Assembly: GCA_964461885.1 (NCBI GenBank)
Contig: CAYWVY010000002.1
Location: 26,271-90,270 of the forward strand
Direction: 5' to 3'
DNA from: UBA288 sp964461885
Lineage (GTDB): Archaea > Halobacteriota > Methanomicrobia > Methanomicrobiales > Methanospirillaceae
DNA: 64,000 nucleotides
The notes under the pieces were generated by a model that saw nothing but the letters and a program-made list of their open reading frames with translations, did not search any database and was not told the origin of the DNA. A program made the position numbers and the translations under genes. Numbering within the stretch: the first letter of the stretch is position 1; each line of letters starts with the position of its first letter. Shown piece by piece: positions 33,815 to 41,121 of this stretch.

Positions 33815-33883
33815 GTACCCAAACGCTTATTCGTGATACGGCGCTGATAATTCAGTACCCCAAGGTTTATTCGGGATACTGCG
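33815..33883 (+). repeat. Two imperfect 29-bp direct repeats upstream of the crt operon
   Basis: Copies at 33815-33843 and 33855-33883 match at 24 of 29 positions and are spaced 40 bp start to start. Shared core: GTACCC, then TTATTCG and GATAC. The second copy ends 2 nt before the putative TATA element of the carotenoid operon, the expected place for a regulator or activator site. No function is proven. Confidence 0.7.
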
Positions 33884-33884
33884 A

Positions 33885-33895
33885 AAGAATATAAC
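33885..33895 (+). promoter_or_regulatory. TATA box of the carotenoid operon
   Basis: AAGAATATAAC about 45-55 nt before the crtI-like ATG, adjacent to the direct repeats. This predicts a leader of about 20-25 nt. Confidence 0.5.
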
Positions 33896-33939
33896 GTGTC
33901 CCGAAGAGAGGTCGATGGGAAGCAGAAATAGGGTACCTG

Positions 33940-35424
33940 ATGAAGACGGTGATTATAGGTTCGGGCTTCGGCGGACTATCCGCTGCAGCGTTGCTCGCCC
34001 GTGACGGGGTAGACGTAACCATACTGGAGAAGAACGAACAGGCCGGAGGGCGGGCCTCTGTCCACCGCGACGCAGGGTTCAGCTTTGACATGGGACCGTC
34101 GTGGTACCTCATGCCCGATGTCTTCGAGCGGTTCTTCGCAGAGTTCGACCGGACGCCCGCGGACTTCTATGAACTCAAAAGGCTCGACCCGTCGTACCGG
34201 ATCTTCTTCGGCGGCGGAAGGATGGTCGACGTACCAGCCGACACGGAGAAGACCATCGAGCTCTTCGACACCTTCGAGGAGGGGGGCGGGGAGAAACTCC
34301 GGCGGTATCTCAGCTCGGCGGAGTCGCTCTACAACCTCGCCATGCAGGAGATGCTTTACCGCGACTACCGGTCGATCCTCGACTTCGTCTCGCCCCACCT
34401 TCTCTTTGAAGGCCCCAAGCTCCTCAGCGTCTTCCAGAATCTCGATCGCTTCGTCGGACGGTATTTCACGAGCGATGAGGCAAAGAAGATCGTCCAGTAC
34501 TCGATCGGGTTCCTCGGGGGCGCTCCGTCGAACACTCCGGCGCTCTACCACATCATGTCCCATATCGACCTGACAATGGGGGTCTTCTATCCCGAAGGCG
34601 GCATCAGGGCCGTGGTCGACGGCATTCAGCGGCTCGCCGAGGAGCATGGCGCCGAGTTCAGGTTCAACGAACCGGCCACCCGGATCGAGGTGGAGAACGG
34701 ACGCGCCGTCTCGGTGGAGACAGCGGAAGGTCGATACCCGGCCGATGTCGTGCTCGTCAACGCGGACTACGCCCACGCCGAGCTCTCGCTCCTCGACGAG
34801 GCATCACGGACCTATGACGCCGGGTACTGGTCGAAACGAGTCCTGGCGCCCTCCGCGATGGTCCTCTACCTTGGCCTCAACCGGCGGGTAGAGGGACTCG
34901 CGCACCACACGCTCCTGCTCGAAGAGGACTGGGAGCAGGGGTTCGAGACTCTCTTTGACCCGGCAAAGGCAGCATGGCCTGCGAGCCCCTCGTACTACGT
35001 CAACGTTCCGTCGAAGACCGATACGACGGCAGCGCCGCCCGGCGGAGAGACGCTCTTTGTCCTCGTGCCCCTTGCCCCGGGCCTTCCCGATACGCCCGAG
35101 CGCCGGCAGGTGCTTCGCGATCACCTGCTCACGCATCTGGAAGCCACCCTCGGCGAGCCGATCCGCGACGCGATCGTCTCCGAGCGGTGCTTCGCTCTCG
35201 ACGACTTCGCGGCCCGGTACAACGCCTACAACGGTACAGCGCTGGGGCTCTCGCACACCCTCTTCCAGACCGCCCTCTGGCGCCCGGCGCACCGGAGCCG
35301 GAAAGTCTCGAACCTCCATTACTCGGGGCAGTATACCCATCCAGGCATCGGCGTCCCGATGACCCTGATCTCATCGCAGATCGTGGCACGGGAGATCGCA
35401 AAAGAGCACCTTGATCGGAGATGA
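33940..35424 (+). CDS. Phytoene desaturase family FAD enzyme (CrtI-like)
   Basis: 494 residues. The dinucleotide fold G-S-G-F-G-G is at 7-12, then E-K-N-E-Q-A-G-G-R-A. The Crt-family block G-P-S-W-Y-L-M-P follows, and the C-terminal Y-x-G-Q-Y-T-H-P-G-x-G-V-P is typical of carotenoid desaturases. It would introduce double bases' worth of unsaturation, that is, double bonds, into phytoene towards lycopene; a squalene substrate cannot be excluded from sequence alone. First gene of a three-gene operon coupled by ATGA overlaps. Confidence 0.9.
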   Translation: MKTVIIGSGFGGLSAAALLARDGVDVTILEKNEQAGGRASVHRDAGFSFDMGPSWYLMPDVFERFFAEFDRTPADFYELKRLDPSYRIFFGGGRMVDVPADTEKTIELFDTFEEGGGEKLRRYLSSAESLYNLAMQEMLYRDYRSILDFVSPHLLFEGPKLLSVFQNLDRFVGRYFTSDEAKKIVQYSIGFLGGAPSNTPALYHIMSHIDLTMGVFYPEGGIRAVVDGIQRLAEEHGAEFRFNEPATRIEVENGRAVSVETAEGRYPADVVLVNADYAHAELSLLDEASRTYDAGYWSKRVLAPSAMVLYLGLNRRVEGLAHHTLLLEEDWEQGFETLFDPAKAAWPASPSYYVNVPSKTDTTAAPPGGETLFVLVPLAPGLPDTPERRQVLRDHLLTHLEATLGEPIRDAIVSERCFALDDFAARYNAYNGTALGLSHTLFQTALWRPAHRSRKVSNLHYSGQYTHPGIGVPMTLISSQIVAREIAKEHLDRR

Positions 35425-36257
35425 CGGTGATCGATCGGACTGTCTACGACATCTTCAAACGGGGCTCGAAGACCTACTTCTACTCGACGGTCTTCTTTCC
35501 GCCCGAGGTGAAGGAGCGCGTCTTTGCCCTGTACGCATTCGTGCGCACGGCCGACGATCTGGTGGACTCGGTCCCCCAGCGGGAAAGCGATTTTTACGCG
35601 TTCGTCGATGCCTATCGGGCCGCCCTTGACGACGAGCCGGCCGAAGACCCGGTCATCGACGGTTTTGTCGCCCTCCAGCGCCGATACGGCATCGAGCAGG
35701 CCTGGGTGGACGCCTTCCTGCACTCGATGGCCCTCGACCTCTCGGTACATCGATATCGGACCCTCGAGGAACTCCGGGTCTATCTCTACGGATCGGCGGA
35801 GGTTATCGGCCTGATGATGGCCAGGCTCCTGGGACTTTCTCCCGCCTGCTACGACGCAGCGCGTCACCTCGGTCGGGGGATGCAGTACATCAACTTTATC
35901 CGCGACATCGCCGAGGACAGCGCGATGGGGCGGGAGTACATGCCCGAGGAGGAGCTCGCTCGCTTCGGCCTCGCCTCCCTCGACGAGGCGTATCTCCGGC
36001 GGCACCCGGAGGAGTTCCGTGAATTCATCCATGCCCAGTGCGACCTCTATCGCTCCTGGCAATCCCTTGGGGAGCAGGGGTACCGGCACATCCCATGGCG
36101 GATGCGCCTGCCGATCATCACGGCGTCGGACATGTACGGCTGGACCGCTCGGCAGATTGAGCGTAACCCGTTTGTGATCTTCGATCGGAAGGTCCGGCCG
36201 TCGGTGCCGCAGATCGTCTACCGGTTTGTCGCGAATACCATCCGGCCCACGGCATGA
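35421..36257 (+). CDS. Phytoene/squalene synthase (CrtB-like)
   Basis: 278 residues, all-alpha prenyl synthase. The two Asp-rich motifs that hold the diphosphates are D45-D-L-V-D49 and D162-I-A-E-D166, in the contexts V-R-T-A-D-D and N-F-I-R-D. It joins two geranylgeranyl diphosphates head to head into phytoene, fed by the prenyl synthase at 17.8 kb. Context (CrtI-like and elongase-like neighbours) favours phytoene over squalene. Its ATG overlaps the crtI stop and its stop overlaps the next ATG. Confidence 0.9.
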   Translation: MTVIDRTVYDIFKRGSKTYFYSTVFFPPEVKERVFALYAFVRTADDLVDSVPQRESDFYAFVDAYRAALDDEPAEDPVIDGFVALQRRYGIEQAWVDAFLHSMALDLSVHRYRTLEELRVYLYGSAEVIGLMMARLLGLSPACYDAARHLGRGMQYINFIRDIAEDSAMGREYMPEEELARFGLASLDEAYLRRHPEEFREFIHAQCDLYRSWQSLGEQGYRHIPWRMRLPIITASDMYGWTARQIERNPFVIFDRKVRPSVPQIVYRFVANTIRPTA

Positions 36258-37120
36258 CGAACGGGTGGTGGGAAGAGGCCGCCTACGCGGTTCGCCTCTC
36301 CCGCCCCCGGTTCTGGATCTATACCGGGGGAACCTACGTAGTCGGGTATTCGATCGGGATGGCCGACTGGCACGCGTTTCTGCTCCCGGCGTACGCCGTC
36401 GCCCTGCTCTACTTCTTCGTTCCCGCAAACTTCTTCATCTACGGCGTCAACGACCTCTTCGACGAGGCCACCGATCAGAATAATCCAAAGAAAGGCGAGC
36501 GCGAGTACCGTTTCATCACGGCTGACCGTGGCCGGCTTCTCTTCCTGATTGCCCTCTCGCTCGCCGCCACGGCGCTGCTCGGCCTCATCGTCCCGGATCC
36601 CCGCCTCCTTTTCGTCCTTGCCGGGTTTCTGTTTCTCTCCGGGTTCTACTCGGCGCCCCCCCTCCGGTTCAAGCAGGTCCCGTTTCTCGACTTCTGCTCA
36701 AACTACCTCTACGTGATGCCGGGCGTCTACGGTTTCGTGCTCGCCTCGGGCGCATGGCCGCCCGCGTGGCTCCTCCTCGGCGGCTTCTTTCAGATCGCGG
36801 CCATGCACATCTTCTCCGCGATCCCGGACATCGAGTGTGACCGATCGGCAGGGATCACCACCACAGCGGTCTATCTCGGTCGAGAGCGCTCGCTGGCGCT
36901 CTGCCTCGCCTTCTGGCTTGGGCTCTTTGCGATCGCCTTCGGTGCAAGCGGCTTTCATCCCTTAAGCCTGCTCGCCCTCGCTTATCCGGCAGTGCCGGCG
37001 GTGCTTCTCGTCTCGAAGGTCATCGAGATCGAGAGGATCTACTGGTGGCTCCCCGCCCTCAATACGGCCCTCGGTGGCCTCGTTTTTATCGCGATGACCA
37101 TCTCAAAACAGGGAGGCTAG
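36254..37120 (+). CDS. UbiA-family prenyltransferase, lycopene elongase-like
   Basis: 288 residues, about eight or nine membrane helices. The two UbiA Asp motifs are N66-D67-x2-D70-x3-D74 and D192-x3-D196. The N-terminal S-R-P-R-F-W-I-Y resembles haloarchaeal lycopene elongase/1,2-hydratase LyeJ, which adds C5 units to both ends of lycopene on the way to C50 bacterioruberin. Together with the CruF-like gene at 20.5 kb this suggests a C50 carotenoid. Its stop overlaps that of the convergent regulator by four bases. Confidence 0.82.
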   Translation: MTNGWWEEAAYAVRLSRPRFWIYTGGTYVVGYSIGMADWHAFLLPAYAVALLYFFVPANFFIYGVNDLFDEATDQNNPKKGEREYRFITADRGRLLFLIALSLAATALLGLIVPDPRLLFVLAGFLFLSGFYSAPPLRFKQVPFLDFCSNYLYVMPGVYGFVLASGAWPPAWLLLGGFFQIAAMHIFSAIPDIECDRSAGITTTAVYLGRERSLALCLAFWLGLFAIAFGASGFHPLSLLALAYPAVPAVLLVSKVIEIERIYWWLPALNTALGGLVFIAMTISKQGG

Positions 37121-37344
37121 ACGGCAAGCCGTTTTCCAGTGGGGTAACAGTGGATCGCCCGGGGCCCCGGGCGGAGCGCGACCACCCCGTGGCGGACGAG
37201 CCACTGGAGGTGATACCGGATCTCATAGCTCCGGTAATTCTCGCGGTAGGTCTCGAAGAGGTCCTGGAGCGTGCATCCGGGCTTCGAGGTTATCAGGGTC
37301 AGCATCTGCCGCTGAAGGTTGATACGCCGGAGCCGCTCCCTCAT
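37117..37344 (-). CDS. Small winged-helix DNA-binding protein
   Basis: 75 residues: basic N-terminus R-E-R-L-R-R, a helix-turn-helix around L-I-T-S-K-P-G-C-T-L-Q-D-L, and a wing with Y-E-I-R-Y-H-L-Q-W-L-V-R-H-G-V-V. The start is the ATG at 37344: a perfect GGAGGT lies about 8 nt upstream, whereas other in-frame ATGs have none. It faces the carotenoid operon tail to tail and is a candidate regulator for it; that link is inference from position only. Confidence 0.7.
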   Translation of the reverse strand: MRERLRRINLQRQMLTLITSKPGCTLQDLFETYRENYRSYEIRYHLQWLVRHGVVALRPGPRAIHCYPTGKRLAV

Positions 37345-37400
37345 CCGTGACCTCCGCCATGGCATCCGCCCTGGCCGGTTGTATGTAATTACCTCTTTGG

Positions 37401-37408
37401 TTATAAGT
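37401..37408 (-). promoter_or_regulatory. TATA box for the winged-helix gene
   Basis: ACTTATAA on the minus strand, about 57-64 nt before the chosen start. It leaves room for a 30-nt leader containing GGAGGT. Confidence 0.5.
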
Positions 37409-37526
37409 ACATTGTGGGTTGAGCAGGTGGTCATCCAGGCAGATATGCGCCAATAGAGAGAATCGAGAGGGGCGATAGGGATTTATTGAGAACAGTCGGA
37501 CGGCACGTCGCAGGCCGATAACGAAA

Positions 37527-37535
37527 GGTATATTG
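37527..37535 (+). promoter_or_regulatory. TATA box for the marker 14 gene
   Basis: GGTATATTG, centred about 30 nt before the ATG at 37561. With archaeal spacing this predicts an essentially leaderless mRNA, and no ribosome binding site is seen. Confidence 0.45.
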
Positions 37536-37560
37536 GAGCACAGAGGTAATCCAGTGATCA

Positions 37561-39063
37561 ATGAGCGCCGGCTTTTTTGACCGTTTTTTTCGTCCCAAAC
37601 CCCATATCGTCGAGAGTGTTCCCCCTCCATCGATCCGTCTCGGAGCCGGGATGGAGGTACCTGAGTACAGGATCAAGCCCTACTTCATCGTGGCCTCAGT
37701 CGAGATGGGCAACACCACCACCAAGTGCATCCTGACCGGGACAAGCCTCGAGACTGGGCGGAGTTACGTGATCAACAAGACAGTCTTGATGAGCCGCGAC
37801 GTCCGCCCGCCGAAACCGGGCGAGCAGGTCTTCGGCGCGACCCTCGACGGCACTGAGCTGACCCGTGAGTCCGTGACCGAGCTGGTCCGCGACACCCTGA
37901 TCCGGTGCCACCGGGAGGCGGGCCTCTCGATCAAGGACGACCTCGACTTCGTGGTCCGCTCGACGGGGGTTGTCGCCGCAATGGACTCTCCCGACCAGGT
38001 CGGCGACTTCGTCATCGCGCTCGCGAACGGCTGCCTCGACGCCGGCGTACCCCCCCGGAAGATGACGCCACCGATGTCCAAGGGGAACCTGCCGATGAAG
38101 CTTCAGCCTCACTCGTTCGCAGACAAGGTGGTCTTCGTCGGAGCCGTCGCGGGCGTCCTCCCTCCGGTCGGGTCTACGGGAGTCGAGATGGTCGCGAACG
38201 AGATGGAGGGGGAGCTCGCCATGGCCGGGATCAAGGAGGGGGCGAAGTGGACCCCGGTCGACTTCCGGAACCCCTGCCTCTCGATCGATTTCGGCACGAC
38301 CCTCGACGGCAGGATCACCTCGGACGTGGACGAGGCGGACGATAGCCCGTTCGCGAAGACGATCGGTAACTTCGCCGGGCTTGCGGGCGCGATCCCCGAC
38401 GCGATCGTCCGCGGAACCGGGCTCGTCCAGAAGAAGACCGGAACCGCGCTGGACCTCTTCTCGGACCGGTCCACCCTCGGCAAGCTCACGGCCCGGACGA
38501 ACAGGAAGGTCGTCGACGATTTCGTCGAGCGCTGCCACGCCGAGATCGACATCCGGATCGTGCCGTCGGACAGGACGCGCTTCGGACGGGTACCGCTCTG
38601 CGCCGACGTGGCCGAGGCGTCCGGGATCGCCCTGATCGGCTGCGACGCCGGTGTCAACGGATCGGCCGTGCCTGCGCTGGAAGAGATCGGCCGCGATTGC
38701 CACCAGGCCCATGGAATAGCGACCCTGACCGAGGTCGTGGACCGGGTCTGCACGAAGATGGCACTCCGGATGATCCAGGTGGCCGTCGACCGATCCCTCG
38801 TCCCCGAGAACGCCTCGATCGGCTTCACGGGCCGGGCAGCCATCTCCGGCAGGAAGCCCGAGTATATCCTCGAGGGGCTCGAGGCCATGGGCCTCTTCCC
38901 CGACGGTGCGAACGACCACCTGGTCTTCGTGGACGACGGGCTGGCGCGGGGCGCGGCCCTCATGGGTCGGTGTATGCTCTCGCTCGGCAAGCCGAAGTTC
39001 CCGCTCGGCGGACGGCGTGGCGGTCGGTGCATCATGGCTAAGAGGATCGCGTGCGGAAAGTAA
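37561..39063 (+). CDS. mmp14: Methanogenesis marker protein 14
   Basis: 500 residues. It matches the methanogen-restricted marker 14 family: S-V-E-M-G-N-T-T-T-K-C-I-L at about 46-58, L-S-I-D-F-G-T-T-L-D-G-R-I near 240-252, and R-G-A-A-L-M-G-R-C near the end. These Gly/Asp/Thr-rich motifs look like the sugar kinase/Hsp70-type ATPase fold of methyl-coenzyme M reductase and corrinoid reactivating proteins, so an ATP-driven reactivation role is plausible but not shown. A small gene follows 10 nt downstream. Confidence 0.88.
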   Translation: MSAGFFDRFFRPKPHIVESVPPPSIRLGAGMEVPEYRIKPYFIVASVEMGNTTTKCILTGTSLETGRSYVINKTVLMSRDVRPPKPGEQVFGATLDGTELTRESVTELVRDTLIRCHREAGLSIKDDLDFVVRSTGVVAAMDSPDQVGDFVIALANGCLDAGVPPRKMTPPMSKGNLPMKLQPHSFADKVVFVGAVAGVLPPVGSTGVEMVANEMEGELAMAGIKEGAKWTPVDFRNPCLSIDFGTTLDGRITSDVDEADDSPFAKTIGNFAGLAGAIPDAIVRGTGLVQKKTGTALDLFSDRSTLGKLTARTNRKVVDDFVERCHAEIDIRIVPSDRTRFGRVPLCADVAEASGIALIGCDAGVNGSAVPALEEIGRDCHQAHGIATLTEVVDRVCTKMALRMIQVAVDRSLVPENASIGFTGRAAISGRKPEYILEGLEAMGLFPDGANDHLVFVDDGLARGAALMGRCMLSLGKPKFPLGGRRGGRCIMAKRIACGK

Positions 39064-39073
39064 GGAGAGAGCC

Positions 39074-39310
39074 ATGACAGATACAGAACTTTACGATGTG
39101 GTGATCCCCCCGGGGGTCCCGCAGAAGGTCATCAAGCAGATCGTCGAGCAGTTCACGGGTGAGCTCGTCGAGTCCCGGCAGCGGCTGCACTTCGCAAACA
39201 TGGACGGGGATGAGCGCGATCTGCTCGCGTTCCGGTCCGACCTCGTTACCGCACAGGCGGTCGAGCAGTTCATCTACGACCAGTTGAAGGACTTTATCGG
39301 CGAGGAGTGA
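39074..39310 (+). CDS. Small acidic protein downstream of marker 14
   Basis: 78 residues, soluble, mostly helical and acidic, with no cysteine or obvious motif. It starts 10 nt after marker 14 with a clear AAGGAGAGA ribosome binding site, so the two are probably co-expressed. No family recognised. Its last 17 nt overlap the end of the convergent mptN gene. Confidence 0.7.
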   Translation: MTDTELYDVVIPPGVPQKVIKQIVEQFTGELVESRQRLHFANMDGDERDLLAFRSDLVTAQAVEQFIYDQLKDFIGEE

Positions 39311-40097
39311 CCCTCTCCTCGCACCGGACCAGGTAGTCCGCGAGCAGCACCGGGATAGGGGCCGTCATGCAGTGCCAGTTCGGGGTGCCGTTCACCTCGA
39401 GCACGGTGAAGCCTCCCGGCACGGGCAGGAGGTCCACTCCCGCGTAGTCCGCGCCGACGGCCCGCGCGGCCGCGACTGCGAGCCGGGACATCTCGGGTGT
39501 GACCTCGACCGCCTCGCCCCGTCCTCCCTGGTGGATGTTGTGGGTCAGGTGGGGCGAGGTCCGGCGGATCGCGCCGACAGCCCTGTCCCCGATGACGAAG
39601 ACCCGGTAGTCCTCGTTGTTCGGCACATACTCCTGCAGGTAGTATGGCGGCTCGTCGAGGTCGTTCGCGTTGTCGATGAGCCGGATCCCGTTGCCGTCAT
39701 AACCGTAGACGGGCTTGAAGACCGCCCGCCCGCCGTGGCGGGCGATGAACGCCTCAGCCTGCCGGCGCGTCCGGAGGAAGCCGGTCCTTGGCGACGGGAG
39801 GCCTGCACGGACGAGGAGCGCAGTGGTCGCGACCTTTGAGGCGCACGTGGCGATGGCGTCGGGTGCGTTCACGACCCGGTTCGAGAGTGCAAGTGCCTGG
39901 AGGGCCTCGAACTGGTGCCCGTCCTGCCGGAGGCCGCAGGCCCAGATCAGCGTCCCTTCAAGGCCGCAGTCGAAGGGGTCTATCGTGTCGAGGTCGAGAT
40001 CCGTCCAGGACACGCCTCGTGCTTCGAGCGCAGCGCAGACCTGCGTGGTCGAGTCGTCGCCGGGGGTATCGGTCGGTTTCCGTACGATCCGGATCAT
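39294..40097 (-). CDS. mptN: ATP-grasp ligase, probable tetrahydromethanopterin:alpha-L-glutamate ligase
   Basis: 267 residues of the RimK-like ATP-grasp fold. It has V-F-K-P-V-Y-G-Y-D-G-N-G-I-R-L-I near the ATP lid, Y-L-Q-E-Y-V-P, and D-L-L-P-V-P-G-G-F-T-V-L-E-V-N-G-T-P-N-W at the metal site. In methanogens this subgroup adds glutamate to tetrahydromethanopterin to form tetrahydrosarcinapterin; a related gamma-F420 or LysX-type ligase is the alternative. The ATG at 40097 is chosen; a longer start at 40130 exists. Divergent from the next gene. Confidence 0.75.
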   Translation of the reverse strand: MIRIVRKPTDTPGDDSTTQVCAALEARGVSWTDLDLDTIDPFDCGLEGTLIWACGLRQDGHQFEALQALALSNRVVNAPDAIATCASKVATTALLVRAGLPSPRTGFLRTRRQAEAFIARHGGRAVFKPVYGYDGNGIRLIDNANDLDEPPYYLQEYVPNNEDYRVFVIGDRAVGAIRRTSPHLTHNIHQGGRGEAVEVTPEMSRLAVAAARAVGADYAGVDLLPVPGGFTVLEVNGTPNWHCMTAPIPVLLADYLVRCEERVTPRR

Positions 40098-40179
40098 GCC
40101 TGGATCCGGGTCGACGCGGGGCCCCATCAACCTGTTGCAGGGCCGGCAGGTTCAAGCCGGCCTGCGCGCACGCTGCTGC

Positions 40180-41121
40180 ATGGAGTATTACGCTCGCCCC
40201 GAGGTGGGGCTTGACCTCCCGCGCGTGAACGAGGCGGTCGAGGCAGCCTTTGCCGCGTTCGCAAGGGGCGAGACCGAGATGCCACAGAAGGTCTACGTGA
40301 CCCTGCCGGGCGGTGATTTCCGGACCATGCCCGCCTACATCCCGGCGTTGGATCTGGCCGGGGTCAAGATCGTGAACGTTCACCCCGGCAACCCCGATCG
40401 CGGCCTCGAGACGGTGATGGCCCTGATCGTCCTCCTCGACCCGCCAACGGGGATGCCGTACGCGATCCTGAACGCGACCGGGCTCACCGACCTGCGCACC
40501 GGAGCCGCGGGCGCCATCGCGGCCCGGCACCTCTGCCGAAGGCAGGACGGCGTTGAGATCGGGCTCGTGGGTGCGGGCAGGCAGGCCGAGGCGCAGCTCG
40601 CGGCGACAGCGTCCTGGCTCGGTATCGACCGGGTCCGGATCTGGAGCAGGCGGGAGGCGAGTGCCGAGGCTTTCGCCCGGAAGTTTTCCCGGTTCGATAT
40701 CCGGGCCGGGTCTCTCGAACGGACAGCCGACTGCGACCTCCTGGTCACGACCACGCCGTCGCGCGTACCCATCGTGCAGGACGCCTGGATCCGCGACGGA
40801 ACGCACATCAACGCGATCGGCGCGGACGCGCCGGGCAAGCAGGAGCTCGACCCCGCGATCCTGCTCCGGGCTTCGGTCTTTGTCGACGACCCCCGGCAGG
40901 CCGTCCACTCCGGCGAGATCAACGTCCCTATCACGGCCGGCCTGTATTCGATCGATCGGATAGCAGGGACTCTCGGGGAGGTCGTGCTGGGCCGGAGAGG
41001 ACGCCGAGCGGACGACGAGGTGACGGTCTTCGACTCGACCGGCCTCGCGGTCCAGGACCTTGCGATCGCCGGCGTGGCACTTGAGGAACGAAGACCCGGG
41101 GTTACTCTGGAGTTCCCCTAG
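40180..41121 (+). CDS. Ornithine cyclodeaminase/alanine dehydrogenase family protein
   Basis: 313 residues. Substrate domain with M-P-Q-K-V-Y near 40-46, then an NAD-binding Rossmann fold (G-L-V-G-A-G-R-Q-A-E-A-Q near 128-139) and H-I-N-A-I-G-A-D. This fits the mu-crystallin/OCD family, which in archaea includes an NAD-dependent alanine dehydrogenase; ornithine cyclodeaminase is the alternative. The start is the ATG at 40180, where family homology begins. The upstream frame lies within the divergent mptN and was not used. Confidence 0.85.
   Translation: MEYYARPEVGLDLPRVNEAVEAAFAAFARGETEMPQKVYVTLPGGDFRTMPAYIPALDLAGVKIVNVHPGNPDRGLETVMALIVLLDPPTGMPYAILNATGLTDLRTGAAGAIAARHLCRRQDGVEIGLVGAGRQAEAQLAATASWLGIDRVRIWSRREASAEAFARKFSRFDIRAGSLERTADCDLLVTTTPSRVPIVQDAWIRDGTHINAIGADAPGKQELDPAILLRASVFVDDPRQAVHSGEINVPITAGLYSIDRIAGTLGEVVLGRRGRRADDEVTVFDSTGLAVQDLAIAGVALEERRPGVTLEFP

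Noticed and set aside
33815..33883. Direct repeats considered as a CRISPR remnant
   Set aside because: Only two imperfect copies separated by 11 bp; CRISPR spacers are about 30-40 bp and repeats are nearly identical. No cas genes anywhere in the window.
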